Source: Roseospira goensis
GTDB lineage: Bacteria > Pseudomonadota > Alphaproteobacteria > Rhodospirillales > Rhodospirillaceae
DNA: 64,000 nt
NCBI RefSeq assembly: GCF_014197795.1
Contig: NZ_JACIGI010000002.1
Location: forward strand, 168,222 to 232,221
Direction of reading: 5' to 3'
The notes beneath the pieces were generated by a model. The model was given only the letters and a program-made list of their open reading frames with translations. It was not told the origin of the DNA and did no database searches. Shown piece by piece: positions 55,412 to 63,668 of the stretch (positions are counted from its first letter, which is position 1; the number at the start of each line of letters is the position of its first letter). A program made the position numbers and the translations under genes.

Positions 55412-56989
55412 ATGTCTCAGGGTCAGGGGGGCGCACCGCCCACACCGAGCATGAAGGAGAAGATCGCCGGCCTCGCCGCCAACCGGACCCGCGTTGAGGG
55501 TGGCGGGGGACCGGCGCAGATCGACAAACAGCACGCCGCCGGCAAGATGACGGCGCGCCAGCGCATCGAACACCTGGTCGATACCGGCAGTTTCCAGGAG
55601 ATCGGTCTGTTCGCGCGCCACCGCGCCACGTCGCTCGGCATGGCCGACAAGGACCTGCCGGCGGACGGCGTGGTCACCGGCTGCGCCCGGGTCGACGGCA
55701 AGGTGGTGCATCTCGCCAGCCAGGACTTCACGGTCTCCGGCGGCGCCGCCGGCGAGGTGCACAGCCTCAAGGTGGCCGAGATGATGGAGATGTCCCTCAA
55801 GACCGGCTCGCCGTTCGTGTTCATCAACGATTCCGGCGGTGCTCGCGTGCAGGAGGGCATCGACAGCCTGTCCGGCTACGGCCGGGTCTTCTACACCAAC
55901 GTCATGCTGTCCGGCTCGGTGCCCCAGATTTCGCTGATCTGCGGCCCGTGCGCCGGCGGCGCCTCCTACAGCCCGGCGCTCACGGATTTCATCATCCAGA
56001 CGCGGCAGGCGCAGATGTTCATCACCGGGCCCCAGGTGATCAAGCAGGTCACCGGGGAGACGGTAAGCGCAGAGGCGCTCGGGGGGCCGGATGCGCAGAT
56101 GAACCGCTCCGGCGTGGTCCACCTGGTGGCCGAAAACGACGAGGACGCGCTCTACCAGTGCCGCCGGCTGCTCAGCTTCCTGCCATCGAACAACCTTGAG
56201 GATCCGCCGCAGCTGCCGTTCGACGAGCCGCTGGAGGCGGACCCGGCGCTCAACGAGATCGTGCCCGCCGACGTCAAGGCCGGATACGACGTCCGCGACG
56301 TCATCGCGCGGTGCGTCGACGATGGCGACCTGCTGGAGATTCAGGCCGGGTTCGCGGCCAACCTCGTCATCGGCTTCGCCCGCATCCAGGGCCGCAGCAT
56401 CGGCGTGGTCGCCAACCAGCCCTCGGTGAAGGCGGGCGCCCTCGACATTGACGCCTCGGACAAGGCCGCGCGCTTCATCCGCTTCTGCAACGCCTTCAAC
56501 ATCCCGCTGGTCACCTTCGTTGACGTGCCGGGCTTCCTGCCCGGGGTCGAGCAGGAGTATGGGGGCATCATCCGCCACGGCGCCAAGATGCTGTTCGCCT
56601 ACTCCGCGACCACGGTGCCGAAGCTGACGGTGATCCTGCGCAAGGCCTATGGCGGCGCCTATCTCGCCATGTGCGGCAAGGACCTGGGCGCAGACCGAGT
56701 GGTGGCCTGGCCATCGGCGGAGGTTGCCGTCATGGGCGCCGAGGGCGCGGCCGAGATCGTCTTCCGCAAGGCCATCGCCGAGGCCGAGGATACGGGGGCC
56801 AAGCGCGCGGAGATGATCCGGCTGTACCGGGAGACCTTCGCCAATCCCTATGTCGCCGCCGGGCGGCGGCTTGTCGACGACATCATCGAACCGTCGGAGA
56901 CGCGGCGCTATCTGGGCCAGGCACTCGCAAGCCTGTGGACCAAACGCGAGGTGCGTCCGCCCAAGAAGCACGGCCTGATCCCGCTGTGA
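55412..56989 (+). CDS. Acyl-CoA carboxyltransferase subunit (12S / MmdA-like)
   Basis: 525 residues. Crotonase-fold carboxyltransferase of the methylmalonyl-CoA decarboxylase alpha/transcarboxylase 12S type: ARQRIEHLVDTGSFQEIG, SPFVFINDSGGARVQEGIDSLSGYGRVFYTNVMLSGSVPQISLICGPCAGGASYSPALTDFI, GGPDAQMNRSGVVHLVAEND, FVDVPGFLPGVEQEYGGIIRHGAKMLFAYS. It transfers CO2 between a CoA ester and biotin. Adjacent to the 5S-like gene (about 100 bases) and to the biotin carrier downstream. Confidence 0.92.
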   Translation: MSQGQGGAPPTPSMKEKIAGLAANRTRVEGGGGPAQIDKQHAAGKMTARQRIEHLVDTGSFQEIGLFARHRATSLGMADKDLPADGVVTGCARVDGKVVHLASQDFTVSGGAAGEVHSLKVAEMMEMSLKTGSPFVFINDSGGARVQEGIDSLSGYGRVFYTNVMLSGSVPQISLICGPCAGGASYSPALTDFIIQTRQAQMFITGPQVIKQVTGETVSAEALGGPDAQMNRSGVVHLVAENDEDALYQCRRLLSFLPSNNLEDPPQLPFDEPLEADPALNEIVPADVKAGYDVRDVIARCVDDGDLLEIQAGFAANLVIGFARIQGRSIGVVANQPSVKAGALDIDASDKAARFIRFCNAFNIPLVTFVDVPGFLPGVEQEYGGIIRHGAKMLFAYSATTVPKLTVILRKAYGGAYLAMCGKDLGADRVVAWPSAEVAVMGAEGAAEIVFRKAIAEAEDTGAKRAEMIRLYRETFANPYVAAGRRLVDDIIEPSETRRYLGQALASLWTKREVRPPKKHGLIPL

Positions 56990-57039
56990 GCCCGCCCCCA
57001 GACCGTGCATCGGCCGCAAGGCCGGCAGGAGCGAGAGAC

Positions 57040-57357
57040 ATGAGCGAATTGACCCTGGACGATGTCATGGCCGCGGTCGAGCGCCTGCGCGAGGACATGC
57101 GCGGCGAACTCGATGCGCTCAGGACCCAGGTGGCGGTGCTGGAGGCCCGTCAGGCCGAGGTCGAGCGGGATCGGGACGCCGACGTCGGTGCGGAGACGCT
57201 GGCCATGCTGGCCGCCGCGGTGACCTCCTACCTGGGCAAGCGCGTGCGCATCCGCTCGGCGCGGCGGGTCCGGTCGGCCGGGGACGGCGCGCCCGCCTGG
57301 ACCCGCCACGGACGCGCCGCCATCCAGACCTCGCATCAGTTGCACCGGGGACACTAG
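57040..57357 (+). CDS. Small subunit of the carboxyltransferase complex
   Basis: 105 residues. N-terminal coiled coil (LDDVMAAVERLREDMRGELDALRTQVAVLEARQAEVERD), then ETLAMLAAAVTSYLGKRVRIRSARRVRS and a C-terminal SPAWxxxGR-like segment (APAWTRHGRAAIQTSHQL). Small proteins with such ends accompany decarboxylase and transcarboxylase operons. No membrane helix, unlike OadG. Function is probably assembly or scaffolding. ATG at 57040 follows GGAGCGAGAG. Confidence 0.65.
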   Translation: MSELTLDDVMAAVERLREDMRGELDALRTQVAVLEARQAEVERDRDADVGAETLAMLAAAVTSYLGKRVRIRSARRVRSAGDGAPAWTRHGRAAIQTSHQLHRGH

Positions 57358-57450
57358 GCCCCTTTGACCCTCATCCGAAAGCGGCCTGCCGGCCCGCCCG
57401 CGGACCTGCCCGGGCCCGCCGCCCGGCCGCCTACGCCAGGAGTTCCGGCC

Positions 57451-57876
57451 GTGAAACTGCGCATCGACCTTGACGGGAAGACCTACGACCTCGATGTCGA
57501 GGTTCTGGAAGAAGACCGGCCCCCGCCGCGGCCGGGCTACCTGCCACCGCACGCGCCGCCGATGACGGTGCGCTCCTCGGCCGGACCGGCGCCGGGCGCC
57601 GGCGGCGAGGACGGCGCGGGCGGCCCGGCGGGCGGCGCGGGGGACGATGCGGCGGTGGACGAGGAGAAGGTGAGCCGCAGCCCGCTTTCGGGTGTGGTCA
57701 ACCGTATCGCCGTCAGCCCCGGTCAGGAACTCAAGCAGGACGACCTGATCATGGTCCTGGAGGCGATGAAGATGGAGACCAACGTCGTCGCCGGCCACCC
57801 GGGAACCGTGAAGGCGCTGCGGGTCGCCGAGGGCGATGGCGTGAAGGTCGGGCAGATCCTGATGGACTACGCCTGA
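57451..57876 (+). CDS. Biotin carboxyl carrier protein (1.3S-like)
   Basis: 141 residues. N-terminal KLRIDLDGKTYDLDVEVLEED, Pro/Gly-rich linker, then the biotinyl domain with Lys107 in VLEAMKMETNV, 34 residues from the C-terminus as usual. Start GTG at 57451 with AGGAG upstream; an earlier GTG in frame would add low-complexity residues. It completes the transcarboxylase set, and its stop lies inside the first of five 15-bp repeats. Confidence 0.9.
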   Translation: MKLRIDLDGKTYDLDVEVLEEDRPPPRPGYLPPHAPPMTVRSSAGPAPGAGGEDGAGGPAGGAGDDAAVDEEKVSRSPLSGVVNRIAVSPGQELKQDDLIMVLEAMKMETNVVAGHPGTVKALRVAEGDGVKVGQILMDYA

Positions 57877-57951
57877 AGGAACACCGCCTGAAGGAACACC
57901 GCCTGAAGGAACACCGCCTGAAGGAACACCGCCTGAAGGAACACCGCCTGA
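57871..57951 (+). repeat. Five 15-bp tandem repeats containing stop and AAGGA
   Basis: GCCTGAAGGAACACC is repeated five times from 57871, with a sixth partial unit to 57951. Each unit holds TGA and AAGGA. The first TGA is the stop of the biotin-carrier gene; the others are downstream. Perfect copies imply recent expansion. Confidence 0.97.
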
Positions 57952-58002
57952 CTCGCTGCCGCGTCATCAGGTGCGCCGGCACGCCGGGCGGTCAGCGCTC
58001 CC

Positions 58003-58033
58003 AGCCCGCACCGAGGTCCTCTCGGTGCGGGCT
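58003..58033 (+). terminator. Strong hairpin after the carboxyltransferase operon
   Basis: Perfect 13-base-pair stem with arms AGCCCGCACCGAG and CTCGGTGCGGGCT and loop GTCCT. It lies about 125 bases after the biotin-carrier stop and between it and the convergent DUF4914-type gene. There is no U-tract, so it may be a factor-assisted terminator or RNA stabiliser. Confidence 0.6.
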
Positions 58034-58045
58034 AGGGCCGATCCC

Positions 58046-58156
58046 TCGAAATCGGAACCACCGGGGTGGGGCCGATTTGGAGCGTGACTCGGCGCGATCT
58101 GTTGGTGTCAGAGCGAAACGTCCGAATTTGAAATCACCACGCGAGTCCGTAATCGG
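58046..58156. repeat. Diverged element copy 1 (TCGAAATCGG ... GCGAGTCCG)
   Basis: Begins TCGAAATCGGAACCAC, with GCCGATTTGGAGCGTGA after about 20 bases, and carries GCGAGTCCG 95 bases after its start. It matches copy 2 at 60461 (99 bases between the same points). Its internal palindrome is degraded. Lies at the 3' side of the DUF4914-type gene. Confidence 0.75.
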
Positions 58157-58194
58157 GCGTTCCGCTCTAGGCTCGCATCAAGAGCCGGTCAGGG

Positions 58195-60093
58195 TCAGGC
58201 GGCGTCCCACACGTTCTTGAACTGCCCCTGACTGCCGCCGTCGTAGAACACCTCGATGATGCGCTTGCCGAGCGGATCGAGCCGCGGGTCCCGCCGCAGG
58301 GGCTCCAGCTCGCGCCGGAAGAACGCCTTGAGCTGCTCGGCCCCCTCCGCATAGGCCGCATCGCCCACCTCGGGCTGGCGGTTCACCTGGAGAAAGAACT
58401 CGGGCACGTTGGCGCCCTCGACGTGCATCTGTAGCAGCACATAGCCAAGCAGCGGGGTATCGGCCCGCCGCAACTGACCGCGCCGGAAGCGAGCGCCGCC
58501 ACGCCGGGCCAGATACTCGCGGCCGATCCACTGCGGCATGAAGCCGACATGCCACGCCCCGATATGGCTGTTGGGGAAGATGGCGAAGTCGGTCTCCGGC
58601 GTCTCGCGGACCTGGTTCAGGAGGATGTTGGCGAAGTCCACCACCCGGCCGGTGGCGAATGGCCAGAACGAGCCCACGCCCTCGCTTTGCAGGCCCTCGG
58701 TATCGACGATGCTCGGATTCGCGTGCCCGCGCGGCGCAGCCAGGCGCCACAGCCAGCCCAGCGCCGGCGGCAGGATATGCATCATGCCGAAGATGCCGTA
58801 GGTGGGTTTGTCGCGGGTGCACGGCGGGGTGCGGATCCCCAGGGTGCGGATATCCACCTCGACGGGCTCGTCCTGGATGTTCGGGACCTCGTCGCGCGGC
58901 AGGATGACACGGGGATTGGGGCAGGGCTTGCCGGGGGCGTCCTCGGTGTGCTCCCAGATCAGGGTGGTGGCGTGGGGCACCCCCTGGACGTTGATGAAGA
59001 TCAGCGGTTTGCTCGGGGCGGCGCAGATCCGTTCGAGGTGCGGATCGGTGCCGTATCCGGTGATATGGTCGACCCGGACGAACCACGCGTTCTCGGCGTC
59101 CATGGTGACCAGCTTGCCGCCGGGGCGCTGTAGCTCCGGCTGGGACTGGGCCATATCGTCGGTGACGGGATGCAGCCGGCAGGTCTGGGGCAGGACCAGG
59201 TGGCGCTCCTGGCCGGTCACCAGATTGTGGCCCAGGCGCAGGCGCCCGTCGTGTTCTCGGTGCGGGTATTCGAGCATCTCGCTCTTGCCGCCGCCGGAGG
59301 CCCCCTCGTGCATGATCGTGAAGGTGTAGTCGTACGGGGTGACCACCTGTACCGTGGAGGCGTGGTTGGTCACCCAGCCCTCGGCCTCGCCGATGTTCAG
59401 AAGGATGCCGTAGACCCCCTTCTTCGCGCTCGGCCCCGGATACAGGTTAAGCGAGAATATCTCGTGCATATCGGCAGAGCGGTTGTGGACCACCACCTGC
59501 TTGCCGTCGCACAGCGTGTGACGGAACGGCGGCGCCAGGAAGATGAACGCCTGCGGCCGGAAGTCCGCCCCGGCCTCGCTGCCGGCCACATGGCCTTGCA
59601 GGTCGGCCAGGCCGCCGGCGAAGAAGCCGGCGTTGGCCGGCCCGATGAACAGGCTGTCGTAACCGTGCTCGGCGTGGCCCGAGCGGAACGGAACCAGGAT
59701 CAGGTCCTGCCCGGCCAACCAGTCCAGGATATCCTGTCGCGCCTGCGTGAAGGGCACGCCGAACCGGTCCTTGAACCGGGGCTTGTCCGACGGTCCGTCG
59801 TCGGCGACCACCATGCTGTCGGGGTCGCGGCGGCGCATATAGGTGTCGACGTAGTTCACGGCGGCGCCGTTGCGGCAGCGGGCCACCGTGGCCTCAAGGA
59901 CCCAGCCGCGGCCGGGCGTGTCGTAGCCGACCTCGAACAGGGTACAGTCCGGGCCGCCGCAGGCCTTGTCCAGGAGGTCTTCGCGGCTCTCGGCCACGTA
60001 GACACTCGGTGCGGCCTCGACCACCGCCGCGACATGCGGCGGCAGAGGGAAGGTGACGCGGGCCGGCGCCGCGCTGACGTTTTGCATGTCCAT
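58195..60093 (-). CDS. DUF4914-type P-loop protein (PEP carboxykinase-like)
   Basis: 632 residues. A P-loop GASGGGKSE (about 264-272) of the PEPCK/HPr-kinase type lies after TIMHE, followed by further conserved-looking blocks PRVILPRDEVPNIQDEPVEVDIRTLG, GIFGMMHILPPALGWLWRL and FWPFATGRVVDFANILLNQV. The family name is a tentative recognition; biochemical function is not established. ATG at 60093 follows GGGGAGAAG. Convergent with the transcarboxylase operon, so a role near the oxaloacetate/PEP node is plausible but only inference. Confidence 0.62.
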   Translation of the reverse strand: MDMQNVSAAPARVTFPLPPHVAAVVEAAPSVYVAESREDLLDKACGGPDCTLFEVGYDTPGRGWVLEATVARCRNGAAVNYVDTYMRRRDPDSMVVADDGPSDKPRFKDRFGVPFTQARQDILDWLAGQDLILVPFRSGHAEHGYDSLFIGPANAGFFAGGLADLQGHVAGSEAGADFRPQAFIFLAPPFRHTLCDGKQVVVHNRSADMHEIFSLNLYPGPSAKKGVYGILLNIGEAEGWVTNHASTVQVVTPYDYTFTIMHEGASGGGKSEMLEYPHREHDGRLRLGHNLVTGQERHLVLPQTCRLHPVTDDMAQSQPELQRPGGKLVTMDAENAWFVRVDHITGYGTDPHLERICAAPSKPLIFINVQGVPHATTLIWEHTEDAPGKPCPNPRVILPRDEVPNIQDEPVEVDIRTLGIRTPPCTRDKPTYGIFGMMHILPPALGWLWRLAAPRGHANPSIVDTEGLQSEGVGSFWPFATGRVVDFANILLNQVRETPETDFAIFPNSHIGAWHVGFMPQWIGREYLARRGGARFRRGQLRRADTPLLGYVLLQMHVEGANVPEFFLQVNRQPEVGDAAYAEGAEQLKAFFRRELEPLRRDPRLDPLGKRIIEVFYDGGSQGQFKNVWDAA

Positions 60094-60449
60094 GGCTGCT
60101 TCTCCCCGTCGTTCGCCCGCCCCGCGCGCGGAGCCGGCAGTTTCAGTCGTCGTCGCAAAAAAGACTGATCTGTCCTGACACCGTCGCCCTCGGCGATCCG
60201 GGGCGCCCGCGGCGATCCGGGGCGCCCTCGCCGTCCCCCGCCGGGCGGAGAACAGGTCGGGTTGCCGTTCCCGGCTGTCACGTGGCGTCCCGGCCCGCGC
60301 GGGGCAAGAGGGGCCGGCCACCGGGACCGGGTCATGCCACACCCGGCCACGCCGCGACCGGGTGCCGGTCGGACCCAGACAGGCGGGTCCCCGAAGGGCC
60401 GCCTTCGATCGGTTCGGTTCGCGGGTCAGCGGCAGGCGCCACGGGACAT

Positions 60450-60509
60450 GAGCCGATTGTTCGAAATCGGAACCGCAGATGTGGTCCGATTTCGAACGTG
60501 AATCGGCTC
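60450..60509. other. Long imperfect hairpin within element copy 2
   Basis: Outer arms GAGCCGATT (60450) and AATCGGCTC (60501-60509), inner 13-base arms GTTCGAAATCGGA (60459) and TCCGATTTCGAAC (60485-60497), separated by a 3-base bulge on one side. Lies about 360 bases upstream of the DUF4914-type gene start. Could be a binding site or part of a mobile repeat. Confidence 0.75.
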
Positions 60510-60584
60510 TACATTATTGATTTTACAGCAGATTATCGCCAAAGAACCGAAATCGTGCCGCGAGTCCGGTTTGTCGCGATCGGC
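60461..60584. repeat. Diverged element copy 2
   Basis: Second copy of the element at 58046-58156, with TCGAAATCGGAACC, GTGGTCCGATTTCGAACGTGA, and GCGAGTCCGG at its right end. The two copies are direct repeats around the DUF4914-type gene. The remaining part of the 576-base gap (60094-60669) shows no gene. Confidence 0.75.
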
Positions 60585-60669
60585 TGATGCCCATCTGAAC
60601 CACGCCGTGGTTCCGATTGAGCGCGATCCGTGCTGAAAATCCGCTCCGGCCCCGGAACGGGCGGGGGCG

Positions 60670-63393
60670 TTACGGCCGGCTGCCGCGCGCGGCGAGCGGA
60701 CGGCGGAACGCAAGGCGCATCTGCTTTTCGGTCTCGATCAATGCGAAGAAGACGACGCCGACCGCCACGATGAGGACGCCGTCAAGAAGCGGCACGGGCC
60801 GTGTTCCGAAGACCGCCTGCATGGGCGGCAGATAGGTGAGGGCGAACTGCGCGGCGATGACGGTGAGAACGCAGGCCCAGACGATCCGGGTGCCCCGGGC
60901 CGCGGCCCAGGTGAGCGAGGCGCCGTGGATGTTGCGAATAAAGAACAAGTGGAACATTTCGAGCACGACCAGCTGGTTCATCGCCATCGTCTGGGCCAGC
61001 TCGATCGGGTAGCCGCGATCCGTGGCGTAGAAGAACATGCCGAACACCGCCGTCAGGAACAGGCTCGAGACGAGCACGATGTGCCAGACGAGTTCGCCGG
61101 TCAGAAGGGGCTCGTCACGCGGGCGGGGCGGGCGGCGCATCGTGCCCGGCTCGGACGGCTCGAACGCGAGCGCGAGGCCGAGCGTGATCGCCGTGATCAG
61201 GTTCACCCACAGGATCTGCACCGCGGTGATCGGCAGCGCCATGCCGGCAAACAGCGCCACCACGATCGTCAGTGCCTCGCCCGCGTTGGTAGGCAGGGTC
61301 CAGCTGATCACCTTCTTGATGTTGTCGTAGACGGTGCGCCCCTCACGCACCGCGGCCGCGATGGAGGCGAAATTGTCGTCCGCGAGCACGAACTCGGCGG
61401 CCTCCTTCGCGGCCTCGCTGCCCTTGCGGCCCATGGCGATCCCGGCGTCGGCGCGCTTGAGCGCGGGGGCGTCGTTCACGCCGTCGCCAGTCATCGCCAC
61501 GGTCATGCCGCGCGACTGTAGCGCATTGACAAGGCGCAGCTTGTGCGCGGGCGACGTGCGCGCAAACACGTCCGTCTCCGCCGCCGCCGCGGCCAGCGCG
61601 GTGTCGTCCATCGCCTCGACCTCGGCGCCGGTCAGAACGCGGTCGTGGTTCTGCAGCCCGATCATCCGGGCAATGGCGCGGGCGGTGGCGGCGTGGTCGC
61701 CCGTGATCATCTTCACCCGGATGCCGGCCCCATGGCACTCCGCCACGGCGTCGATCGCCTCGGCGCGGGGCGGGTCGATCAGGCCGATCAGGCCGATCAG
61801 GGTGAGCTGACCCTCCAGGTCGACGGTGTTCAGGATCGTATGGTCCTGCGGCACCGTCCGGACGGCGACCGCGAGCACCCGCTGCCCTTCCGCGGCCAGC
61901 TCTTCCACCGACCTGAGCCAGCGTTCGGCGTCGAGGGGGTCCGTCCCGCCGGCCGCGGCGCGCTGACCCGAACACAGCGCCAGCACCGCTTCCGGCGCAC
62001 CCTTGACGTGGATGCAGGCGTTCCCCTCGTGGTCGTGATTGAGGGTGGCCATGTAGCGGTGCGCCGCATCGAAGGGAATGGCGTCGGTGCGGGTCCATTG
62101 ACAGAAGGACTCGGCCCCAGCCCCGGTGATCTTGCCGGCCAGCGCCAGCAGGGCCCCCTCCATCGGGTCGCCCTCGACCCGCCATCCGTCCTGCGCGCCG
62201 TGCAGGACGGCGTCGTTGCACAGCCCGGCGGCGCGTGCGAACTCCATCAGCACCGCATGCTCGTCGGGATGGGCGTCGGCCTCGCGATAGCGGACCGCGC
62301 CTTCGGGGGCATAGCCGTTGCCGGCCACGGAATAGAGGTGCTCTGCGGCCGCGAGCGTCGCCGCCATCATCTCGTTGCGCGTGAGCGTGCCGGTCTTGTC
62401 GGAGCAGATCACCGAGACCGAGCCCAACGTCTCGATCGCCGGCAGGCGGCGGACGATGGCGTTGCGACGCGCCATGGCCTGCACGCCGACCGCGAGGGTG
62501 ATGGTCAGCACCGCGGGCAGCCCCTCGGGGATCGCCGCGACCGACAGGCCGACGACGGCCATGAACAGGTCGGAGAACGGGAGGTGCCCGACGAAATAGC
62601 CGTAGGCCAGCAGCGACACGGCGACGATCAGGATGAAGACGGTCAGCCAGCGGGCGAAGCGGTCCATCTGGGCAACCAGCGGGGTCGTCAGCGTCTCGAC
62701 ACCGGCGAGCATGCCGCTGATCCGGCCGATCTGGGTGTGGATCCCGGTCGCCGCGACCACACCACGCCCCGTGCCCGCGGCCACCAGGGTGCCGGAGAAC
62801 AGCATCGGCGTCCGGTCGCCGAGCGCGGCCTCCGCGGCGACCGGCGCGGTGCCCTTGTCGACGGGGACGGACTCGCCGGTCAGAATCGCCTCCTCGGCCT
62901 TCAGGCCGCGCGCCTCGATCAGCCGCAGATCCGCCGGCACGCGGTCGCCCGCCTCGACCAGCACGATATCGCCCGGCACCAGATCTGCCGCGTCGACGCT
63001 CTGGCGCCGCCCGTCGCGCACCACGGCGGAACGAGGGGCGAGCATCCCCCGAATCGCCGCCATCGCCTGTTCGGCGCGGCCTTCCTGCACATAGCCGATC
63101 ACCGCGTTCACGATCACCACGGCGAGGATCACGCCGGTGTCCACCCAGTGCGACAGCGCCGCCGTGACCGCGGCCGAAGCGATCAGCACGTAGATCAGGA
63201 CATTGTGGAAATGCGAGAGGAACCGCAGGAACGGACTGCGCCGGGGCGGCTCGGGCAGCCGGTTCGGCCCGGACTCGGCACGCCGGCGGGCGGCCTCCGC
63301 CCCGCTCAATCCGCCCGGCTCCGCCGCCAGCGCGCCGAGCGCCTCGTCCGGGCCAAGGGTGTGAAAGGCTGTGTCCGTACGGGTCTGGGTCAT
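60670..63393 (-). CDS. P-type cation-transporting ATPase (P2/Ca-type)
   Basis: 907 residues. Cation-ATPase N-terminal domain, actuator LTGESVPVDKG (171-175), M4 PEGLP (289-293), phosphorylation site DKTGT with Asp332, nucleotide domain KGAPEAVLALC, hinge TGDGVNDAPALKRADAGIAMG, and a C-terminal six-helix domain. The PEGLP motif fits Ca2+/Na+/K+ or Mn2+ pumps rather than soft-metal (CPx) pumps. Start ATG at 63393. Its 5' end is 276 bases from an ISL3-type transposase. The specific ion is not resolved. Confidence 0.9.
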   Translation of the reverse strand: MTQTRTDTAFHTLGPDEALGALAAEPGGLSGAEAARRRAESGPNRLPEPPRRSPFLRFLSHFHNVLIYVLIASAAVTAALSHWVDTGVILAVVIVNAVIGYVQEGRAEQAMAAIRGMLAPRSAVVRDGRRQSVDAADLVPGDIVLVEAGDRVPADLRLIEARGLKAEEAILTGESVPVDKGTAPVAAEAALGDRTPMLFSGTLVAAGTGRGVVAATGIHTQIGRISGMLAGVETLTTPLVAQMDRFARWLTVFILIVAVSLLAYGYFVGHLPFSDLFMAVVGLSVAAIPEGLPAVLTITLAVGVQAMARRNAIVRRLPAIETLGSVSVICSDKTGTLTRNEMMAATLAAAEHLYSVAGNGYAPEGAVRYREADAHPDEHAVLMEFARAAGLCNDAVLHGAQDGWRVEGDPMEGALLALAGKITGAGAESFCQWTRTDAIPFDAAHRYMATLNHDHEGNACIHVKGAPEAVLALCSGQRAAAGGTDPLDAERWLRSVEELAAEGQRVLAVAVRTVPQDHTILNTVDLEGQLTLIGLIGLIDPPRAEAIDAVAECHGAGIRVKMITGDHAATARAIARMIGLQNHDRVLTGAEVEAMDDTALAAAAAETDVFARTSPAHKLRLVNALQSRGMTVAMTGDGVNDAPALKRADAGIAMGRKGSEAAKEAAEFVLADDNFASIAAAVREGRTVYDNIKKVISWTLPTNAGEALTIVVALFAGMALPITAVQILWVNLITAITLGLALAFEPSEPGTMRRPPRPRDEPLLTGELVWHIVLVSSLFLTAVFGMFFYATDRGYPIELAQTMAMNQLVVLEMFHLFFIRNIHGASLTWAAARGTRIVWACVLTVIAAQFALTYLPPMQAVFGTRPVPLLDGVLIVAVGVVFFALIETEKQMRLAFRRPLAARGSRP

Positions 63394-63668
63394 GCGGGCG
63401 ATCTTCGCTGTCTCGTGAACCCCGGACGACAGGGTCCTCCGGAGGGGCCTCCGGCGGGGGGCTCCGGCGGGGCCTCTGACGTGCGCTTCCTGTCCAATCT
63501 ACGGGATCTCGGGGGGGGCTTCCACCGGAGCCCACCCGTGGGCGGTGCGATCCGTGCATGGATGCCCTTTTCGTTTGGTTCATGACGGAAAATCGGGGAG
63601 GGGCGGACAACGGGACGGTCTGACACACTGGTAGTTGCGACACGACACAGACTGCCAGGGAGGCCCCG

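Noticed and set aside
53791-57876. Sodium-pumping oxaloacetate decarboxylase
   Set aside because: No membrane beta subunit and no OadG-type membrane helix in the small protein; a transcarboxylase-type complex fits better.
58195-60093. Ordinary phosphoenolpyruvate carboxykinase
   Set aside because: Only the P-loop resembles PEPCK; other active-site motifs of the ATP and GTP classes are absent.
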